Part shown: positions 19,399-31,685 of the stretch, piece after piece
Numbering within the stretch: the stretch's first letter is position 1
How the letters are laid out: each line of letters starts with the position of its first letter
Origin: Planococcus donghaensis
GTDB lineage: Bacteria; Bacillota; Bacilli; Bacillales_A; Planococcaceae
Direction: 5' to 3'
DNA length: 64,000 bases
NCBI RefSeq assembly: GCF_001687665.2
Contig: NZ_CP016543.2
Span: forward strand, 2,108,001 to 2,172,000
Program-made: the position numbers and the translations under genes
Notes under the pieces: model-generated
What the model saw: only the letters and a program-made list of their open reading frames with translations
Told to the model about the DNA's origin: nothing
Database searches by the model: none

Positions 19399-21063
19399 AT
19401 GGCATTTGATGGATTATTCACAAAATCGATGACAGGCGAATTGCAACAGCTGGTCACCGGTAGGATTTCAAAAGTTCATCAGCCCAACCAGCTTGAACTC
19501 TTGTTACACATTCGCGCGCAAGGAAAAAACCATAAATTATTAATCTCCATACATCCATCGTACTCACGCATTCATTTGACAGCTACAGCCAACGTCAACC
19601 CTTCTGAGCCACCGATGTTTTGTATGTTACTGCGTAAGCATATTGAAGGCGGCGTCATAACAGAGATTTCCCAGTATGGAATGGACCGTCTTATTATGCT
19701 GAAAATCAAAGCCAAAAACGAAATTGGGGATGATATTGAACGTGAATTGCACGTGGAAATGATGGGGCGACATTCGAACGTTATTTTAATCGATGCAGAA
19801 CGAACAATGATTCTCGACAGCTTGAAGCATTTGCCACCGAGCGTCAATTCCTACCGAACAATTTTGCCGGGACAACCTTACATTTTTCCACCAGCTCAAG
19901 AGAAAAAAGATCCATACGCTTCTATAGAAGATTTAACTCAAACAGAAGCTAGCGAAATCGTTAGTCAATTTTCTGGCTTTTCACCATTAAATGCACGTGA
20001 ACTGGCGCATCGTTTAGAAACTTCGGAAAATAAATTAGAAACAACAAAATCTTTCTTGGCTGACTTTTCAAATGCAGAACCTACAGGATACTATGTAGAG
20101 CAAGGAGGAAAAAGTTTCTTTTCCGCTTCTTCGCTAACGCATATTGCTGAAAGCGGTTTGGAATTTCCTACGCTCGGGGAATTGCTTGACAGAATGTATT
20201 ATGCCAAAGCTGAACGAGATCGGGTCAAACAACAAGCCGGTGATTTAGAAAGATGGCTACAAAACGAAATTTCCAAACTGAAACTCAAGTTGAAGAAATT
20301 GAAAAAAGAGCAAGACCAAGCAGAAAAGCGTGATGTTCTTCAATTACATGGTGAATTGATCATGGCAAACCTTCACCGTATTACAAAAGGCATGAAGGAA
20401 ATTGAAGTAGATAATTATTACAATGACGAAAAAGTGACGATTGCATTGGATCCGCGAAAAACGCCGATTGACAATTCGCAGCGCTATTATTCGCGTTACC
20501 AAAAAGCTAAAATTGCTGTAGTAAAAACGCAAGAACAAATTAATAAAACTGTCGAAGATATTGATTACTTTGAAACCTTAATGTCTCAAGTTCAACAAGC
20601 CGGAATTTCCGACATTGAGGAAATTCGTGAAGAATTAGCTGAACAAGGCTTTATGAAAGCACAGAAATCGAAGAAAAAGAAAAAACCTACGAAACCAACT
20701 GTAGAGTCTTATGTTTCATCTAACGGGACACCGATTTCAGTCGGAAAAAACAATAAACAAAATGATTATGTAACATTTAAAGTAGCAGCGAAATCTGATA
20801 CATGGCTGCATACGAAAGATATTCCTGGATCTCATGTTATCATTCACGACAACGATCCAGACGAGGACACGATTTTAGAGGCCGCAACAATTGCTGCCTA
20901 TTTCAGTAAGGCGCGTGAGTCGTCTTCTGTTCCTGTTGATTATACTGAAGCTAGACAAGTGAAAAAGCCAAATGGCTCTAAGCCGGGGTTTGTTATTTAT
21001 TTCGAACAAAAAACCGTGTTTGTAACGCCTGATGAAGAATTGGTTATTAAGTTAAAAAAATAA
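19399..21063 (+). CDS. rqcH: Ribosome quality control protein RqcH (NEMF/Rqc2, fibronectin-binding FbpA family, YloA)
   Basis: Binds stalled 60S-equivalent (50S) subunits and recruits tRNA-Ala to add C-terminal alanine tails. 554 residues from the ATG at 19399 (AGAGG eight bases upstream): N-terminal NFACT-N domain (MAFDGLFTKSM; SYSRIHLTA; PPMFCMLLRKHIEGG), helix-hairpin-helix, long coiled coil (~285-430, lysine/glutamate rich), and C-terminal NFACT-R domain (VGKNNKQNDYVTFKVA; DTWLHTKDIPGSHVII). An upstream in-frame ATG at 19366 would add 11 residues not found in B. subtilis YloA. Confidence 0.95.
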   Translation: MAFDGLFTKSMTGELQQLVTGRISKVHQPNQLELLLHIRAQGKNHKLLISIHPSYSRIHLTATANVNPSEPPMFCMLLRKHIEGGVITEISQYGMDRLIMLKIKAKNEIGDDIERELHVEMMGRHSNVILIDAERTMILDSLKHLPPSVNSYRTILPGQPYIFPPAQEKKDPYASIEDLTQTEASEIVSQFSGFSPLNARELAHRLETSENKLETTKSFLADFSNAEPTGYYVEQGGKSFFSASSLTHIAESGLEFPTLGELLDRMYYAKAERDRVKQQAGDLERWLQNEISKLKLKLKKLKKEQDQAEKRDVLQLHGELIMANLHRITKGMKEIEVDNYYNDEKVTIALDPRKTPIDNSQRYYSRYQKAKIAVVKTQEQINKTVEDIDYFETLMSQVQQAGISDIEEIREELAEQGFMKAQKSKKKKKPTKPTVESYVSSNGTPISVGKNNKQNDYVTFKVAAKSDTWLHTKDIPGSHVIIHDNDPDEDTILEAATIAAYFSKARESSSVPVDYTEARQVKKPNGSKPGFVIYFEQKTVFVTPDEELVIKLKK

Positions 21064-21068
21064 AATGG

Positions 21069-21104
21069 TGCCGAAAAGCTTACTGCTTTTCGGCTTTTCT
21101 TTTG
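21069..21104 (+). terminator. Intrinsic terminator of rqcH
   Basis: Perfect 10 bp stem GCCGAAAAGC / GCTTTTCGGC with a 5-base loop, followed by TTTTCTTTT, 6 bp after the stop codon. Confidence 0.93.
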
Positions 21105-21349
21105 TCGGAATAAGTAAAAGTATGATTTATACAATCGCTTCGGACATGACTCTCACCTAACTCGTAGACGCGCCGACGCTTTGTGCTTTGTAATACTTAA
21201 CTTTAGTCTTAATAGGATAAAATATTTTAGTTTACATAATTAAAATATTGTTAATTACATTTTTTGTGATAAATAAAGGTCAAAGCATTGCCCTAGTTTA
21301 GCGTAAATGCTATGTTCTTAAAGGATTTAATTTTAAGGAGGATTTATAA
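21105..21349. other. Leader region upstream of the ABC transporter genes
   Basis: About 245 bp with no ORF. Very AT-rich from ~21200, with the short repeat AAATATT occurring twice around a TTTACA. Apart from the promoter noted separately, no riboswitch or T-box core motif was recognised. Confidence 0.5.
21288..21316 (+). promoter_or_regulatory. Possible sigma-A promoter of the amino acid ABC transporter genes
   Basis: -35 TTGCCC (21288-21293), 17 bp spacer, -10 TATGTT (21311-21316), 33 bp before the ATG. Both boxes are imperfect. A strong AAGGAGG site precedes the ATG. Confidence 0.45.
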
Positions 21350-22198
21350 ATGAAAAATAGCTTTACCAAGAAGAAAACACTCGTAACTACTGGTGCGATT
21401 TCAGCATTGTTATTAGCAGGGTGCAGTAGTGAAGAAAGCAATAAGGAAGAAACAAAAACCGCATGGGATGAAATACAAGAAGAAGGTTCGTTAACAGTTG
21501 CTACTTCTGGAACGCTTTTAGCTACTTCTTTCCGAGACGCAGAATCTGATGAATTAACAGGGTTTGAAGTTGAAGTGGTTCGTGAACTAGGCGAACGTTT
21601 AAATCTTGATATTGAGTTTAAAGAGCTTGGTTTTGATGAAATGCTGACAAGTGTCAACACGGGACAAATTGATCTTGCCGCAAACGATATTGAAATTACG
21701 GAAGATCGTGCTGAAGAGTTTATTTTTTCAACACCGATCAAATACTCATACGGTACAGCCGTTGTTCGAAAAGATGATTTATCGGGCATTTCTAGTTTAG
21801 AAGATTTACCGGGTAAAAAAGCCGCTGGTGCATCTACTTCAATCTACATGGAAATTGCACGTGAATATGGTGCAGAAGAAGTTACGTATGATAATGCTTC
21901 GAACGAAGTGTATTTGCGTGATGTGTCGATTGGACGGACAGATGTTATTTTAAATGATTTTTACTTGTCGACGTTTGGTGTTGCCGCATTTCCAGATTTG
22001 AATATTACAATTCATCCAGATATTAAATATGCCCCGTCAGAAGTAGGACTTGTGATGAACAAAGACAATAAAGAACTTGCTGAAAATGTAAACACCACCT
22101 TAGAGGAAATGCTTGAAGACGGCACGATCACTGAAATCTCGGAAGAGTTTTTTGGTGGCGCAGATGTTTCTGTGAAACCGGATATAGAAGAAAACTAA
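21350..22198 (+). CDS. Amino acid ABC transporter substrate-binding lipoprotein
   Basis: Extracellular binding protein of the polar amino acid family (SBP_bac_3). 282 residues: lipoprotein signal peptide with lipobox LLAG-Cys25, a charged linker, then the family fold with GSLTVATSGTLLATSF, TGFEVEVVRELGERL, GFDEMLTSVNTGQIDLAANDI and GKKAAGASTSIYME. The ligand cannot be told from sequence; the family includes glutamine, cystine and basic amino acid carriers. Followed 15 bp later by the permease. No ATPase gene is adjacent. Confidence 0.92.
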   Translation: MKNSFTKKKTLVTTGAISALLLAGCSSEESNKEETKTAWDEIQEEGSLTVATSGTLLATSFRDAESDELTGFEVEVVRELGERLNLDIEFKELGFDEMLTSVNTGQIDLAANDIEITEDRAEEFIFSTPIKYSYGTAVVRKDDLSGISSLEDLPGKKAAGASTSIYMEIAREYGAEEVTYDNASNEVYLRDVSIGRTDVILNDFYLSTFGVAAFPDLNITIHPDIKYAPSEVGLVMNKDNKELAENVNTTLEEMLEDGTITEISEEFFGGADVSVKPDIEEN

Positions 22199-22213
22199 GC
22201 AGGAGGTTGTCCC

Positions 22214-22891
22214 ATGAACGACATTGAATGGGGATTATTGTTTGACCCGGCCTTAGCGATAGAATCTTTACCCTATGTGCTTGAAGGAATCGGCTATACG
22301 TTGCTGATTTCAGTAGTCAGTATGATTGTAGGGGTTATCATTGGATTTTTCCTATCGCTTGCTAGAACGTCCCAATTAAAAATTTTACAATTTCCTGCGC
22401 GCCTGTATATTTCTTTTATGAGAGGTGTGCCAATTCTTGTTATTTTGTTTTTACTTTATTTTGCACTGCCCGTTGTCGGCATTGAATTTACAGCTGTACA
22501 AGCAGCATTGATCGGCTTCTCGATCAATAGCGCAGCTTATATAGCGGAAGTTTTCCGTTCTTCCTTGGCATCAGTTGATAAAGGACAATGGGAATCTTCG
22601 AAAGCACTTGGCTTAACGTATTGGCAATCGATGCGACGCATTATTTTGCCGCAGTCAATTCGAATTGCACTACCTCCTTTATCAAACGTCTATTTGGATT
22701 TAATCAAAGCTTCTTCGTTAGCAGCTATGATTACTGTTCCAGAAATTTTCCAAAAGGCGCGGATTGTTGGAGCACGCGAATACGATTTGTTGACGATGTT
22801 AATTTTAGTAGCTCTAATTTACTGGGCGATTTGTTCGATTATGACGATTTTGCAAAATTACCTTGAAAAAAAATACGCTGATTATATTTAA
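22214..22891 (+). CDS. Amino acid ABC transporter permease (HisM/GlnP family)
   Basis: Inner-membrane channel subunit of the polar amino acid uptake family. 225 residues with about five transmembrane segments (first near 25-45, last near 190-212) and the EAA loop that contacts the ATPase (ALGLTYWQSMRRIILPQ, ~134-150). It would form a homodimer with an ATPase encoded elsewhere. The gene ends in a strong terminator, so the two-gene unit is complete as transcribed. Confidence 0.93.
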   Translation: MNDIEWGLLFDPALAIESLPYVLEGIGYTLLISVVSMIVGVIIGFFLSLARTSQLKILQFPARLYISFMRGVPILVILFLLYFALPVVGIEFTAVQAALIGFSINSAAYIAEVFRSSLASVDKGQWESSKALGLTYWQSMRRIILPQSIRIALPPLSNVYLDLIKASSLAAMITVPEIFQKARIVGAREYDLLTMLILVALIYWAICSIMTILQNYLEKKYADYI

Positions 22892-22924
22892 AAGCATCCG
22901 GAGAGCTTCTCCGGATGCTTTTTG
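22889..22924. terminator. Shared terminator of the ABC transporter and dsdA
   Basis: Long perfect stem AAAAGCATCCGGAGA pairing across a short GCT-type loop with TCTCCGGATGCTTTTT. A run on the left and T run on the right allow it to end both the plus-strand permease and the convergent minus-strand dsdA. Confidence 0.92.
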
Positions 22925-22937
22925 AATTTCATTATTG

Positions 22938-24272
22938 CTACACTCTTAAATCCTTATTGCCACGTTGATAAAATCCGTCCATTTCATCTTTTGGTACTAG
23001 TGCGCCTCCAGTTGCCCAAACAATATGTGTAGCTGTATTCATTGGAATATTATTTAGTTGTGCATAATCACTTGCTTGAATTTTTAAAGGTCCGAGAAGT
23101 CCTGCAGTAGCGGAAGGTTCTACGAATATGCCTTCGCTTGAAGCTAATAGTGTTAATAACGAAAACAACTGTTGATCTTCAACGGTATAAATCCCGCTCA
23201 CGGTTTTTTCACTTATACCTGAAGCAAAACTAGAGGGCCGACCAACTGCTAAGCCGTCACCTTCTGTCACATTATCGATACCGAAATCCTGTACACAAAC
23301 TTTGTTTTTTTCCCCGGTCATCAAACCAATTAAAACAGCTGGCGAATGTGTAGGTTCCACAAAAAAGCAATGAACGGCATCACCAAAAACTTGCTTGAGT
23401 CCGAACGCAATGCCCCCTGGTGCTCCACCTACTCCACAAGGTAAGTATACAAATAGTGGATGCTCAGCATCAACTGTTACACCAACATCATTCAATTGTT
23501 GCTTGAGTCGAAAAGCAGCCACACTATAACCTAAAAACAAATGTTTGGATTTTTCATCATCGACAAAATAGGCATTCGGTTTTGCTAGTGTTTCGTTTCG
23601 TCCAGCTAAAATGGCTTCACTAAAATCGCCTTCAAATTCAACGACTGTAGCCCCTTTTTCACGCAGTAACTCTTTTTTCCACTGTTTTGCGTCTGCAGAC
23701 ATGTAAACAGAAACTTGGAATCCAAGTTTTGCGCTAATGATGCCAATGCTGAGTCCAAGATTCCCTGTAGAACCTACTCCAATCGAATATTGACCAAAAA
23801 ATTGTTTGAATTTTTCAGATGAAAACTGCTCGTACGATTGGTCGGTTGAGATGATGTCGGCATCAATCGCCAGTTTTTCTGCATGATGCAAAACTTCATA
23901 AACACCACCACGTGCTTTAATAGACCCTGCGATTGGCAATTCATTGTCGCATTTTAAAAACAGCGATCCTTCAATGGTATTTGTAAATCGCTCGTTTAAT
24001 TGCGTTTTCATGTTTGAGATTTCACGCAAAGGGGATTCTACTAGCCCATCTGCCTCTGCCGCGTCGGGAAATTCAGCTGCTAAAAATGGTGCAAACCGTT
24101 GCCACAGCTGTTCTGCTTTTTCCATATCTGCTAAAGACACCGGCAAATCGTTCAGGTCTTCCACTTTTTTAAGCTTCGGGTTTAGCCAAACTACTGGTTG
24201 TAAGTTCATGATTGGTTGCAACAAAGGATAAGTTGAAATCCACTTTCTTATTTGTTGTCGCTCTATGCTCAT
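22938..24272 (-). CDS. dsdA: D-serine ammonia-lyase (D-serine dehydratase)
   Basis: PLP enzyme that converts D-serine to pyruvate and ammonia. 444 residues with N-terminal YPLLQPIMNLQPVVWLNP, the PLP-lysine motif GSIKARGGVYEVL (~126-138), the glycine-rich phosphate-binding SIGVGSTGNLGLSIG, and PCGVGGAPGGIAFG. Length and motifs fit the family. The gene stands alone on the minus strand, convergent with an amino acid ABC transporter; no dsdC-type regulator or DsdX permease is nearby. Confidence 0.95.
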   Translation of the reverse strand: MSIERQQIRKWISTYPLLQPIMNLQPVVWLNPKLKKVEDLNDLPVSLADMEKAEQLWQRFAPFLAAEFPDAAEADGLVESPLREISNMKTQLNERFTNTIEGSLFLKCDNELPIAGSIKARGGVYEVLHHAEKLAIDADIISTDQSYEQFSSEKFKQFFGQYSIGVGSTGNLGLSIGIISAKLGFQVSVYMSADAKQWKKELLREKGATVVEFEGDFSEAILAGRNETLAKPNAYFVDDEKSKHLFLGYSVAAFRLKQQLNDVGVTVDAEHPLFVYLPCGVGGAPGGIAFGLKQVFGDAVHCFFVEPTHSPAVLIGLMTGEKNKVCVQDFGIDNVTEGDGLAVGRPSSFASGISEKTVSGIYTVEDQQLFSLLTLLASSEGIFVEPSATAGLLGPLKIQASDYAQLNNIPMNTATHIVWATGGALVPKDEMDGFYQRGNKDLRV

Positions 24273-24354
24273 ACAAATCCCCTTCCGTTCGAATCATTTG
24301 TTAATTTCATCATACAGAAGGAGTCAAACAATTTCACCCCCTATATTTTGTCAG

Positions 24355-25032
24355 TTAATTGATTGAAAGTCGACTGACACCTTTATTAATCCCTAGTAAA
24401 ACCAATCCAGCTAATAAAAGTACCCACCACTGAATTTGAATAACTGGGCCAATGCCATCAAAGAATAGTCCAACTCCTACGACAAAAGCAAATCCGACCA
24501 TGCCGAACAACCCTGACAATACATATACTTTCCATTCGTTGACTTTGGGTTTAAAAACAGAAAAACGAATGACACGGAAAATAACAAAAATGCCAAGGAT
24601 TCCGACCAATATTAATGACAATAAAATTAGAAAGACACTTCCCAAAGCAAATTCATTATCGACAGGCGTGAAAATTGAAATCATGCCATTTATAATCCCG
24701 TAAGAAAGTGCAAACCAACCTGCTAAACCAAGAATACCAGTAGAAAAAAGCACTAGAATATTTCGCTTGTTTTCTGCAGGCATATTGGCAATTAGTTCAT
24801 CTGCGTAAGCCTCGAAAGAATTACCAAAAAGATCTTGAGCCTCTTTTCCATTTTCTTGCGCTTCAATTAAGTGATCAAGCAAGTCCATTAATAATTCTTC
24901 TGCAGCCTGCTCACCGACTCGCAAATCTGTTCGAACATACTGCAATACATCTGTGTAAATTTTTTCGTTTTCTACATTTAATAATTCTCTTTTTCGGTTA
25001 TTTTCTTCAATTAACTCCGTTGCTTTTCTCAT
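24355..25032 (-). CDS. Multi-spanning membrane protein, DUF1129-like, paired with a PadR regulator
   Basis: Not a protein of known function. 225 residues: a charged, helical cytoplasmic N-terminus (~1-90, rich in Glu and Asn), then about five hydrophobic segments (~95-115, ~128-150, ~168-190, ~200-220). This layout resembles the DUF1129 family of Bacilli. I choose the ATG at 25032, eight bases after AAAGGAG; an upstream GTG at 25041 sits too close to that site. The start overlaps the padR end by 26 bp, so the two are translationally coupled. Possibly part of an envelope stress response, by analogy with other PadR pairs. Confidence 0.72.
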   Translation of the reverse strand: MRKATELIEENNRKRELLNVENEKIYTDVLQYVRTDLRVGEQAAEELLMDLLDHLIEAQENGKEAQDLFGNSFEAYADELIANMPAENKRNILVLFSTGILGLAGWFALSYGIINGMISIFTPVDNEFALGSVFLILLSLILVGILGIFVIFRVIRFSVFKPKVNEWKVYVLSGLFGMVGFAFVVGVGLFFDGIGPVIQIQWWVLLLAGLVLLGINKGVSRLSIN

Positions 25033-25360
25033 CTTTTTCACTCCTTTTTAATAATTGACTTACAGGGTGAGCAATTTGCAACCATTCAGAAGAAATTTGT
25101 TCAAGTTCCTTTTTTCCTTCATTGGTTAAAAAATAATATTTACGATTTGGACCAGATGCAGAAGGTTTCATCTCCCCTTTTATAAAGCCGTTTTTTTGAA
25201 GCCTCAACAATACAGGGTAAATTGTGCCATCACTAATATCAGGCAACCCGATTTTTTGAAGTTTCTGCGATAGTTCATAGCCGTAAACAGGTTGTTCATC
25301 AATTACGGCCATTACACATGCATCCAAAACCCCTTTCAACAACTGACTTCTAAGAGCCAT
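25007..25360 (-). CDS. PadR family transcriptional regulator
   Basis: 117-residue winged-helix repressor. Visible features: ACVMAVIDEQPVYGYELSQKL (helices 1-2), the PadR signature DISDGTIYPVLLRLQKNGFIKG (~39-60) and the wing with SGPNRKYYFLTNEGKKELE. It overlaps the downstream membrane protein gene. An inverted repeat lies right after a consensus promoter upstream of it, which suggests autoregulation. The inducing signal is unknown. Confidence 0.93.
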   Translation of the reverse strand: MALRSQLLKGVLDACVMAVIDEQPVYGYELSQKLQKIGLPDISDGTIYPVLLRLQKNGFIKGEMKPSASGPNRKYYFLTNEGKKELEQISSEWLQIAHPVSQLLKRSEKDEKSNGVN

Positions 25361-25409
25361 TCCGTTTCCTCCTCAAGGTACTAGGCATTACAAGATAGCT
25401 ATTCAAAAA

Positions 25410-25440
25410 AACAACTACCTTGTATTACCAACTAGTTGTT
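25410..25440 (-). promoter_or_regulatory. Candidate PadR operator
   Basis: Inverted repeat AACAACTA - 15 bp - TAGTTGTT. The inner part also contains the 10 bp palindrome CAACTAGTTG (25429-25438). It covers the expected transcription start of the padR unit. Binding by the adjacent PadR protein is inferred. Confidence 0.6.
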
Positions 25441-25443
25441 ATC

Positions 25444-25472
25444 ATTATATTCAGTCATTTTTATGCTGTCAA
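25444..25472 (-). promoter_or_regulatory. Consensus sigma-A promoter of the padR unit
   Basis: Minus strand -35 TTGACA (25472-25467), 17 bp spacer, -10 TATAAT (25449-25444): a perfect match in both boxes. Such a strong promoter on a regulator gene implies it is held off by a repressor. Confidence 0.88.
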
Positions 25473-25490
25473 CGATTTTTATTTTAAAAC

Positions 25491-25515
25491 TAAAAAAACC
25501 GACCATAGGCCGGTT
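25491..25515 (-). terminator. Intrinsic terminator of the pyr operon
   Basis: Minus strand stem AACCGGCC / GGTCGGTT (one G-U pair) with a 3-base loop, then TTTTTTT. It starts right after the pyrE stop codon. Confidence 0.88.
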
Positions 25516-26135
25516 CTATAACGTTCCTGCTTTTAATTTTTCGTGCCAGTCTGCAAGCATAGGCATATCCGCTTCATTTATTGCCTTTGTGTTTAATGCT
25601 TGTTCAACAAGCGCTGGAAAATCCGTTAATGTATGGAATGTGTAGCCCGCCCCTGTGATGGCTTCGATTGATTGTGGTAAGTCGTACGTGAAAATCGCAA
25701 CGATTCCAAGCACATCAAATCCTGCTGCTTCTAAAGCTTGTGCCGCTTGCAACACAGATCCACCTTTAGAGATTAAGTCTTCAACGACGACTACTTTCTT
25801 ACCGTTTTCGATCTTTCCTTCAATCATATTCGTTTGGCCATGTTCTTTTGCTTTCGAACGCACATAAACCATTGGCAACTCCAACAAGTCGCTAACCCAT
25901 GCAGCATGCGGAATTCCTGCTGTTGCTGTTCCTGCTACTACTTCACAATCAGGATAATATTCGTTAATGGTTTCAGCTAACCCTTTAGCTATGTCTTTTC
26001 TCACCGTCGGGTAAGACATTGTTAACCGATTGTCGCAATAAATCGGGGACTTGACGCCGGATGCCCATGTAAATGGTTGTTGCGGACGCAATTCAACTGC
26101 ACCGATTGATAATAAATGGTTCGCTATTTCGTGTT

Positions 26136-26139
<4 letters not shown>
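25516..26139 (-). CDS. pyrE: Orotate phosphoribosyltransferase
   Basis: Joins orotate to PRPP to make orotidine 5'-phosphate. The PRPP-binding motif [18 protein letters not shown] is clear, along with [18 protein letters not shown] near the N-terminus. The frame is open to an ATG at 26154, but a TTG at 26139 overlaps the pyrF stop (TTGA), has GGAGTGG upstream, and yields an N-terminus [15 protein letters not shown] that aligns with B. subtilis PyrE from residue 1. That gives 207 residues. Last gene of the operon. Confidence 0.95.
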
Positions 26140-28496
<2,357 letters not shown>

Positions 28497-28500
<4 letters not shown>

Positions 28501-31500
28501 ATACTTGCCCCCATTGCTTCAGCTGAAAAGGTCATGGATTCGATGACGCGAAGCATCGCTTCTGCTGTATCAAGTGAAGTTAAGCAAGGAATGCCGTTTT
28601 CAACCGATTCACGACGAATGCGGAATCCGTCACGTTGTGGCTGTTTGCCCTTTGTTAAGGTGTTGATGACAATTTGCGTATCGCCATTTTGAATAACATC
28701 TAGTAAAGTTTTGCCTTCTGAACCAATTTTACCGATTGGTGCTACTACTATGCCAGCTTCCTCAAATGCTTTGGCAGTTCCACCTGTAGCCATGATTTGA
28801 TAACCGATCGCTTTAAAACGTTTTGCTAAACCAACCGCTTCTTCTTTGTCTTTATCTGCGACGGTTAGTAGCACTGTGCCATGATCTTTTACTTCCATGC
28901 CAGCTGCCGCTAACCCTTTATAAAGAGCTTTTTCGAGTGTTGTATCTTTGCCCATTACTTCTCCAGTTGATTTCATTTCTGGTCCAAGCGTAATGTCTAC
29001 ACGGCGTAACTTCGCAAAAGAGAAGACCGGTACTTTTACAAAGACCCCTTTTGAAATCGGCGCAAGACCTGGTGTAAAGCCTTGGTCGACTATGCTTTGA
29101 CCAAGAATTGCTTTGGTGGCGATGTTCGCCATTGGAATCGATGTGATTTTACTCATAAATGGCACTGTCCGGCTTGAGCGCGGATTTACTTCAATAACGA
29201 ATACTTCACCTTTTGATATCACGTACTGGATATTTAGCAAGCCGACAATGTTTAATCCTTTTGCAAGTCGCGTTGTATAGTCTACTAAGGTTTCTAGTAA
29301 CTCGTTCGAGATGTTTTGTGTTGGGTAAACCGCAATCGAGTCGCCCGAATGGACGCCTGCGCGTTCAATATGCTCCATAATACCTGGGATTAAGACGTTT
29401 TCTCCGTCTGAAATCGCATCCACTTCGATTTCAATCCCCGTTAAGTAGCGATCAACTAAGACTGGATGTTCTGGACTCGCTTCTACTGCGTGTTCCATAT
29501 AATGTTTTAAATCTTCTTCGTTATAAACAATTTCCATTGCCCGCCCACCGAGTACATATGAAGGACGAACTAATACCGGATAGCCGATATCTCCTGCGAT
29601 AATAATGGCTTCTTCTGTATTTACCGCTGTTTTCCCCAGTGGCTGTGGAATGCCGATTTCGTGCAGTGCTGCTTCGAATTTATTACGGTTTTCTGCACGA
29701 TCTGTATCTTCTAATGATGTGCCGAGAATCTTCACGCCGTTTTGTTCGAGTTTTTCGGCTAAGTTGATTGCTGTTTGGCCACCAAATTGAACGACAACTC
29801 CTTTTGGCTGCTCTAGGTCTACGATGTGCATTACGTCTTCGATCGTCAGTGGCTCAAAATACAATTTGTCCGAGATAGAAAAGTCGGTTGAAACCGTTTC
29901 TGGATTGTTGTTGACAATAATGGCTTCATAACCTGCTTCTTTAATGGCCCATACTGAATGAACTGTGGCATAGTCAAACTCGACACCTTGCCCGATGCGA
30001 ATTGGACCTGAACCAAGAACAATAACGGATTCTTTATCGGTCTTTACTGATTCGTTTTCATCTTCATACGTTCCGTAAAAATACGGTGTTTCGGATTCAA
30101 ACTCGGCTGCACATGTATCCACCATTTTGTATACCGGCATTAATTTTTGTTCTTTGCGCCAGTTGTATACTTGTTGTTCGGTCGTGTTCCAAAGTTTAGC
30201 GATCGTCCGATCTGCAAAGCCTAAACGTTTTGCACGTTTTGCTACGTCGTAGTCAAACGCGGCATTTTTCAAATCTTTTTCGTATTTTACAATGTTTTCG
30301 AATTTCTTTAAGAAGAATAAATCGATTTGGCTCCATTCATTAATGGTTTCGATAGTGACACCGCGGCGAAGTGCTTCGCCGATAAAGAACAAGCGCTCAT
30401 CTCCCGCTCGGCAAATGCGTTTTTGAATCCATTCATCACTCATGCTATCCGCATTTTTTAACTCTAAGTGAAATTGGCCGGTTTCAAGTGAACGAACCGC
30501 TTTTAGGATCGATTCTTCAAATGTACGTCCCATTGCCATCACTTCGCCTGTTGCTTTCATTTGCGTTCCTAAATTACGTTTTGCAGCTTCGAATTTATCA
30601 AATGGCCAGCGGGGAATTTTCGTTACCACATAGTCTAATGCTGGCTCGAAAGCAGCATAAGTACGCCCAGTTACTGGATTCATCATTTCATCTAACGTTA
30701 AACCGACTGCAATTTTCGCCGCTAATTTCGCAATAGGATAACCTGTCGCTTTGGATGCTAATGCTGATGATCGACTAACCCGCGGATTTACTTCAATGAT
30801 GTAATAGTTAAAACTAAACGGATCTAATGCTAACTGAACGTTACAGCCGCCTTCAATTTTCAAGGCGCGAATAATTTTCAGCGAAACATTTCGCAGCATT
30901 TGGTATTCACGGTCTGATAAGGTTTGGCTTGGTGCTACAACGATAGAATCTCCTGTATGAATGCCGACCGGATCAATGTTTTCCATGTTACAAACAACGA
31001 TTGCTGTATCGTTTTTATCGCGCATTACTTCGTATTCAACTTCTTTAAAACCTGCAATTGATTTTTCCAACAAACATTGTGTCACCGGGCTATATTTCAA
31101 ACCACTTGCGACAATTTCTTTTAGCTGTTCGTAATTTTCACAAATGCCTCCGCCCGTTCCCCCCAGTGTAAAGGCTGGTCGAACGATAACTGGGTAACCC
31201 ACACGGTCTACAAAGTTTTCAGCTTCTGTCATATTGTGAATAATGTCCGAATCCGGTACCGGTTCGCCAAGTTCGTTCATTAAAGTTCTAAACAAATCAC
31301 GGTCTTCTGCTTTATGAATCGCTTCGAGCTTCGTGCCTAAAATTTCGATATTCAATTCGTCTAAAATGCCCGATTCGTCCAATTCAATCGCCATGTTCAA
31401 CCCAGTTTGACCACCTAAAGTTGGGAGAAGCGCATCCGGACGCTCTTTGCGTAAGATGCGGCTAACAAATTCGAGTGTAATCGGTTCGATATACACTTTA

Positions 31501-31685
31501 TCTGCGACTTCTGTGTCCGTCATAATGGTTGCAGGATTTGAGTTGATCAAGATTACGCGATAACCTTCTTCTTTTAATGCAAGACATGCTTGTGTTCCTG
31601 CATAGTCAAACTCTGCTGCTTGTCCGATTACGATTGGTCCTGATCCGATTACGAGTATACTTTGAATATCTTGTCTTTTAGGCAT
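28497..31685 (-). CDS. carB: Carbamoyl-phosphate synthase large subunit (pyrimidine-linked)
   Basis: Makes carbamoyl phosphate from bicarbonate, ammonia delivered by CarA, and two ATP. 1062 residues: two homologous ATP-grasp halves (first [20 protein letters not shown], second [19 protein letters not shown]), an oligomerisation region between them, and a C-terminal MGS-like allosteric domain (~930-1062). Operon position between carA and pyrK marks it as the pyrimidine-controlled enzyme; B. subtilis also has an arginine-controlled paralogue. Confidence 0.97.

Noticed and set aside
21105..21349. Riboswitch or T-box upstream of the amino acid transporter
   Set aside because: No T-box core (GGTGGTACC), no SAM, lysine or glycine riboswitch landmarks recognised; the region is merely AT-rich.
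21310..21789. 159-codon minus-strand open frame opposite the ABC binding protein
   Set aside because: Serine-rich mirror of a real lipoprotein gene that has a clear signal peptide and ribosome-binding site on the other strand.
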